Below, piece by piece: positions 61,848 through 64,000 of a stretch of DNA of 64,000 bases. The DNA lies in assembly GCF_001905385.1 (NCBI RefSeq), contig NZ_LIPF01000007.1, forward strand, positions 124,001 to 188,000. The letters are read 5' to 3'. Made by a program: the position numbers and the translations under genes. The stretch is from Streptomyces sp. CB02414 (lineage in GTDB: Bacteria; Actinomycetota; Actinomycetes; Streptomycetales; Streptomycetaceae). Each line of letters opens with the position of its first letter. The first letter of the stretch is position 1. The notes beneath the pieces were generated by a model. The model worked only from the letters and a program-made list of their open reading frames with translations. It was not told where the DNA came from and did no database searches.

Positions 61848-63044
61848 TTGATAGACCGCGCCGTACGCCGACGCCGCCGCGCGCTGTTCCTGTTCTTCTT
61901 CCTCAACGGCATCGCGATGTCCTCCTGGGTCACGCGCACGCCGGACATCCGTGATCATCTGGGAGTGTCCACCGGGCAGATGGGACTGGTGCTCTTCGGC
62001 CTGTCGGTCGGCTCCATGGCCGGCATCCTGTGTTCCGGCCACTTCGTGTCGAGGTTCGGCACCAGGCCCGTCACAGCACTCGCGACCGTGTTCGTCATCG
62101 CGAGCATGGTCGTCGTGGCGGCCGGCAGCGCCCTCGCCTCCGCACCGCTGGTCACCGCGGGACTGTGCCTGTTCGGCACGGGGATCGGGTCGGGTGAGGT
62201 GGCGATCAACGTGGACGGCGCCGACGTGGAACGGATCACCGGTACTCCGGTGCTGCCCAACCTGCACGGATGCTTCAGTCTGGGCACCGTCGTCGGAGGT
62301 CTGGCCGGCATGGCGGCCACCGCCGCGTCGTTCCCCGCCCACTGGCACCTGGCTGCGGCCGCGGTGGTGGCGGCCGCGCTCTTCGCGTACGGCATCCGTG
62401 CCGTCCCCGCCCGGGTCGGAATGCGTACGGCTCCGCCCGCCTCGGACACCGGGCGGCGTTCGAGGCCGCAGGTGTGGCGGGACCGGAGGCTGCTCCTGAT
62501 CGGGGCCATCGTGCTGGCCATGGCCCTCGCCGAGGGCGCCGCCAACGACTGGCTGCCGCTGCTCATGGTCGACGGCCACGGGCTCGACGCCGCGGCCGGC
62601 TCACTCGTCTACGTGGGGTTCGCCGCGGCGATGACCCTGGGGCGCTTCAGCGGCACGTTCTTCCTCAACCGTTACGGCCGTGCGACTGTCGTGCGGGCCA
62701 GCGCGATCTCCGGTGCCATCGGCCTGGCCCTGGTCATCTTCTCCGACAACGCCGTCGTGGCCGCGGGGGCCGTCCTGTTCTGGGGCCTGGGCGCGTCCCT
62801 GGGCTTCCCGGTGGCCCTGTCGGCTGCGGGCGACTCGGGGCCCGACGAGACCGCCCGGGTCAGTCTCGTGGCCACGATCGGTTACGTCGCCTTCCTGGTG
62901 GGGCCGCCCGCTCTCGGTTTCCTGGGCGACCACTACGGGCTGCGCCCGGCGATGCTGGTGGTGCTGGCGTTCGTCACCACGGCCGTCTTGGCGGCCCCGG
63001 CCGCCGGTACCCGCGCACGTAGCTCCCCTCCGGTGCGCGTCTGA
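61848..63044 (+). CDS. MFS transporter (YbjJ-like)
   Basis: The start is TTG 61848 behind CGGAG; 398 residues with twelve predicted helices. It begins IDRAVRRRRRALFLFFFLNG and IAMSSWVTRTPDIRDHLGVS, then MGLVLFGLSVGSMAGILCSG and PNLHGCFSLGTVVGGLAGMA, characteristic of the YbjJ/FucP-like branch, and ASLGFPVALSAAGDSGPDET with VSLVATIGYVAFLVGPPALG. The substrate is unknown. The gene is divergent to the TetR regulator and probably controlled by it. Confidence 0.92.
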   Translation: MIDRAVRRRRRALFLFFFLNGIAMSSWVTRTPDIRDHLGVSTGQMGLVLFGLSVGSMAGILCSGHFVSRFGTRPVTALATVFVIASMVVVAAGSALASAPLVTAGLCLFGTGIGSGEVAINVDGADVERITGTPVLPNLHGCFSLGTVVGGLAGMAATAASFPAHWHLAAAAVVAAALFAYGIRAVPARVGMRTAPPASDTGRRSRPQVWRDRRLLLIGAIVLAMALAEGAANDWLPLLMVDGHGLDAAAGSLVYVGFAAAMTLGRFSGTFFLNRYGRATVVRASAISGAIGLALVIFSDNAVVAAGAVLFWGLGASLGFPVALSAAGDSGPDETARVSLVATIGYVAFLVGPPALGFLGDHYGLRPAMLVVLAFVTTAVLAAPAAGTRARSSPPVRV

Positions 63045-63113
63045 CCCGAAGCCGTGGCTCCTCCCCTTCCCCCCGGAACTCGTCTGTGAGACGGCCGAGT
63101 CAGCGCATCCAGG

Positions 63114-64000
63114 ATGGATCACGTGTCCAGCCCCCGTCGGCGAATTGAGCGACTCACCCCTCTTCTCACCCGGCTCGGGCAGCCGGTGCCCGCGGCTCTC
63201 CTCCTCGCCACCGCCCTGCACACCGTCTGGGCGCTGGTGTTCGCCAACACCCGGACTCCGCGTACAACTTCGCCTGGTTCGGCGGCATGCATCCCGCCTC
63301 CTACAGCGTCCTGTCTCCGGACGTGATGAGTCTGCTCGGTGAGCCCGGTCGCCGGGTTGTTCGTGAAGATGGTCGCCGGGGCTCTGTGGCTGACGAAACG
63401 ACGCGCCGCCGCGTACGCCCTCGGCGGCGCGCCACTCGCCGTCGTCGCCCTGACCTCGTGACTCTTCCCCTTCTCCGGGCAGATGCCGATGAACGGATGG
63501 ACAGCAGCACTGTCCCTCGTGTGCGGCCTGGCACCGTAGGCCTTCGTGCCGGTTCACTGGCGCACGGGGCGCGTGGCAGGCGTCCTGTACGCCCTGGCGG
63601 TGCTGGGTGCTTGGCTGATCCCTTCGCAGATCGGCAGCAACATCACCCGCCTGGGCATGCTTTTCGGCGGTGTCGTACTCCTCGCGGCCCTGCCCGGGGT
63701 CCGGCTGCCACGCCCGGCCGCGCCGCGGCCGACTGTGCGCAAACGCCTCGCGCTGATCACGGCGATCTGCGCGGTCATCGTCTGGCAGGCCACCGGGGCG
63801 GTGGCCGATGCCGTGCGGACCGCTCCGACCGCAGCGTGGTCGCGGGACCTAAACCGCTGCCGCATCAGCTGGAGCGCGTCAAGATACGGCAGCAGGGGAG
63901 ACTCGAAGTGGTACCGGCCAGCAGTCGCGCCGCCGACGACCGTCAGGCCGCCGTAACGCTGGCTCCGGACGCGAACCCGAAGTCCGAGTACGCCGTGCAG
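63114..64000 (+). pseudogene. Polytopic membrane protein gene with in-frame stops (continues past window)
   Basis: From GTG near 63123 the translation gives RLTPLLTRLGQPVPAALLLA, TALHTVWALVFANT, then after a frameshift near 63258 YNFAWFGGMHPASYSVLSPD, and further RAAAYALGGAPLAVVALTS. An in-frame TGA follows (about 63460), then LFPFSGQMPMNGWTAALSLV, TAG (about 63538), and VPVHWRTGRVAGVLYALAVL, GGVVLLAALPGVRLPRPAAP, VRKRLALITAICAVIVWQAT. Another shift near 63860 leads to LERVKIRQQGRLEVVPASSR. This matches a family of large Streptomyces membrane proteins (10 or more helices) with the FGGMHPASYSVLSP motif. It is broken by two stops and two shifts. Confidence 0.75.

Noticed and set aside
1..64000. 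CRISPR arrays, tRNA or rRNA genes
   Set aside because: No regularly spaced repeat array, tRNA fold or rRNA sequence was noticed anywhere in the window.

Overview
The window is high-GC actinobacterial DNA, almost certainly from a Streptomyces. The grounds are an A-factor-synthase-like gene facing a gamma-butyrolactone receptor, a LAL-type LuxR regulator, an ECF41-type sigma factor, many GTG and TTG starts, Streptomyces-type families (DUF5302, Tat/lipoprotein PQQ propellers, kinase-WD40-TPR giants) and a full set of secreted glycanases. No tRNA, rRNA, replication origin or CRISPR array is visible. Intact accessory genes are interleaved with many broken gene fragments, which looks like a chromosome arm or linear replicon undergoing decay and rearrangement.

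Layout. 1-1.3 kb: divergent butyrolactone synthase (cut by the window edge) and receptor. 1.4-2.9 kb: a short tandem repeat and a mosaic of three unrelated gene remnants. 3.2-6.2 kb: methyltransferase, broken aromatic-acid MFS transporter, tautomerase-YHS protein. 7.1-9.7 kb: secreted beta-propeller phytase, a frameshifted second propeller, IS630 remnant. 9.7-14.3 kb: small SnoaL-like gene, short hypothetical gene, strong hairpin, broken molybdopterin oxidoreductase, large LuxR regulator. 15.2-18 kb: metallo-hydrolase/carboxylesterase operon followed by a broken ridA. 18.6-20.9 kb: XRE regulator facing a SnoaL-like/NmrA-like pair. 21.2-25.9 kb: antiporter operon, MarR regulator, deazaflavin-type oxidoreductase, IS5-like remnant. 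27-30 kb: glyoxalase-like protein, FAD oxidoreductase plus ECF41 sigma factor. 30.4-36.5 kb: PQQ lipoprotein, frameshifted membrane protein, PfkB kinase behind a CTTGCAG-type palindrome, DoxX facing a winged-helix regulator. 37.2-41.7 kb: MerR-controlled MFS pump, quinone-reductase-like flavoprotein, Fic-type toxin-antitoxin pair. 41.7-46.2 kb: DUF5302 protein, ABC-F protein with a possible leader, a methionine-rich exported protein and three gene remnants. 46.3-52 kb: three-gene kinase/WD40/TPR operon. 52-54.7 kb: a cobalamin riboswitch in front of a 2Fe-2S ferredoxin and an FhuF-like protein, with a ferric-reductase-like membrane protein next door. 54.9-60.6 kb: polysaccharide degradation block in which only the GH81 beta-1,3-glucanase is intact; GH36, GH42 and a serine protease survive as pieces. 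61.2-64 kb: TetR regulator facing an MFS transporter, then a membrane protein gene with in-frame stops.

The best candidates for something undescribed are the three-gene kinase-WD40-TPR operon (about 46.3-52 kb, tight overlaps, partners of unknown function) and the B12-riboswitch-controlled ferredoxin/FhuF-like pair. The second would tie cobalamin status to a redox module normally linked to siderophore iron. Several junctions between gene remnants are sharp enough to serve as rearrangement scars.
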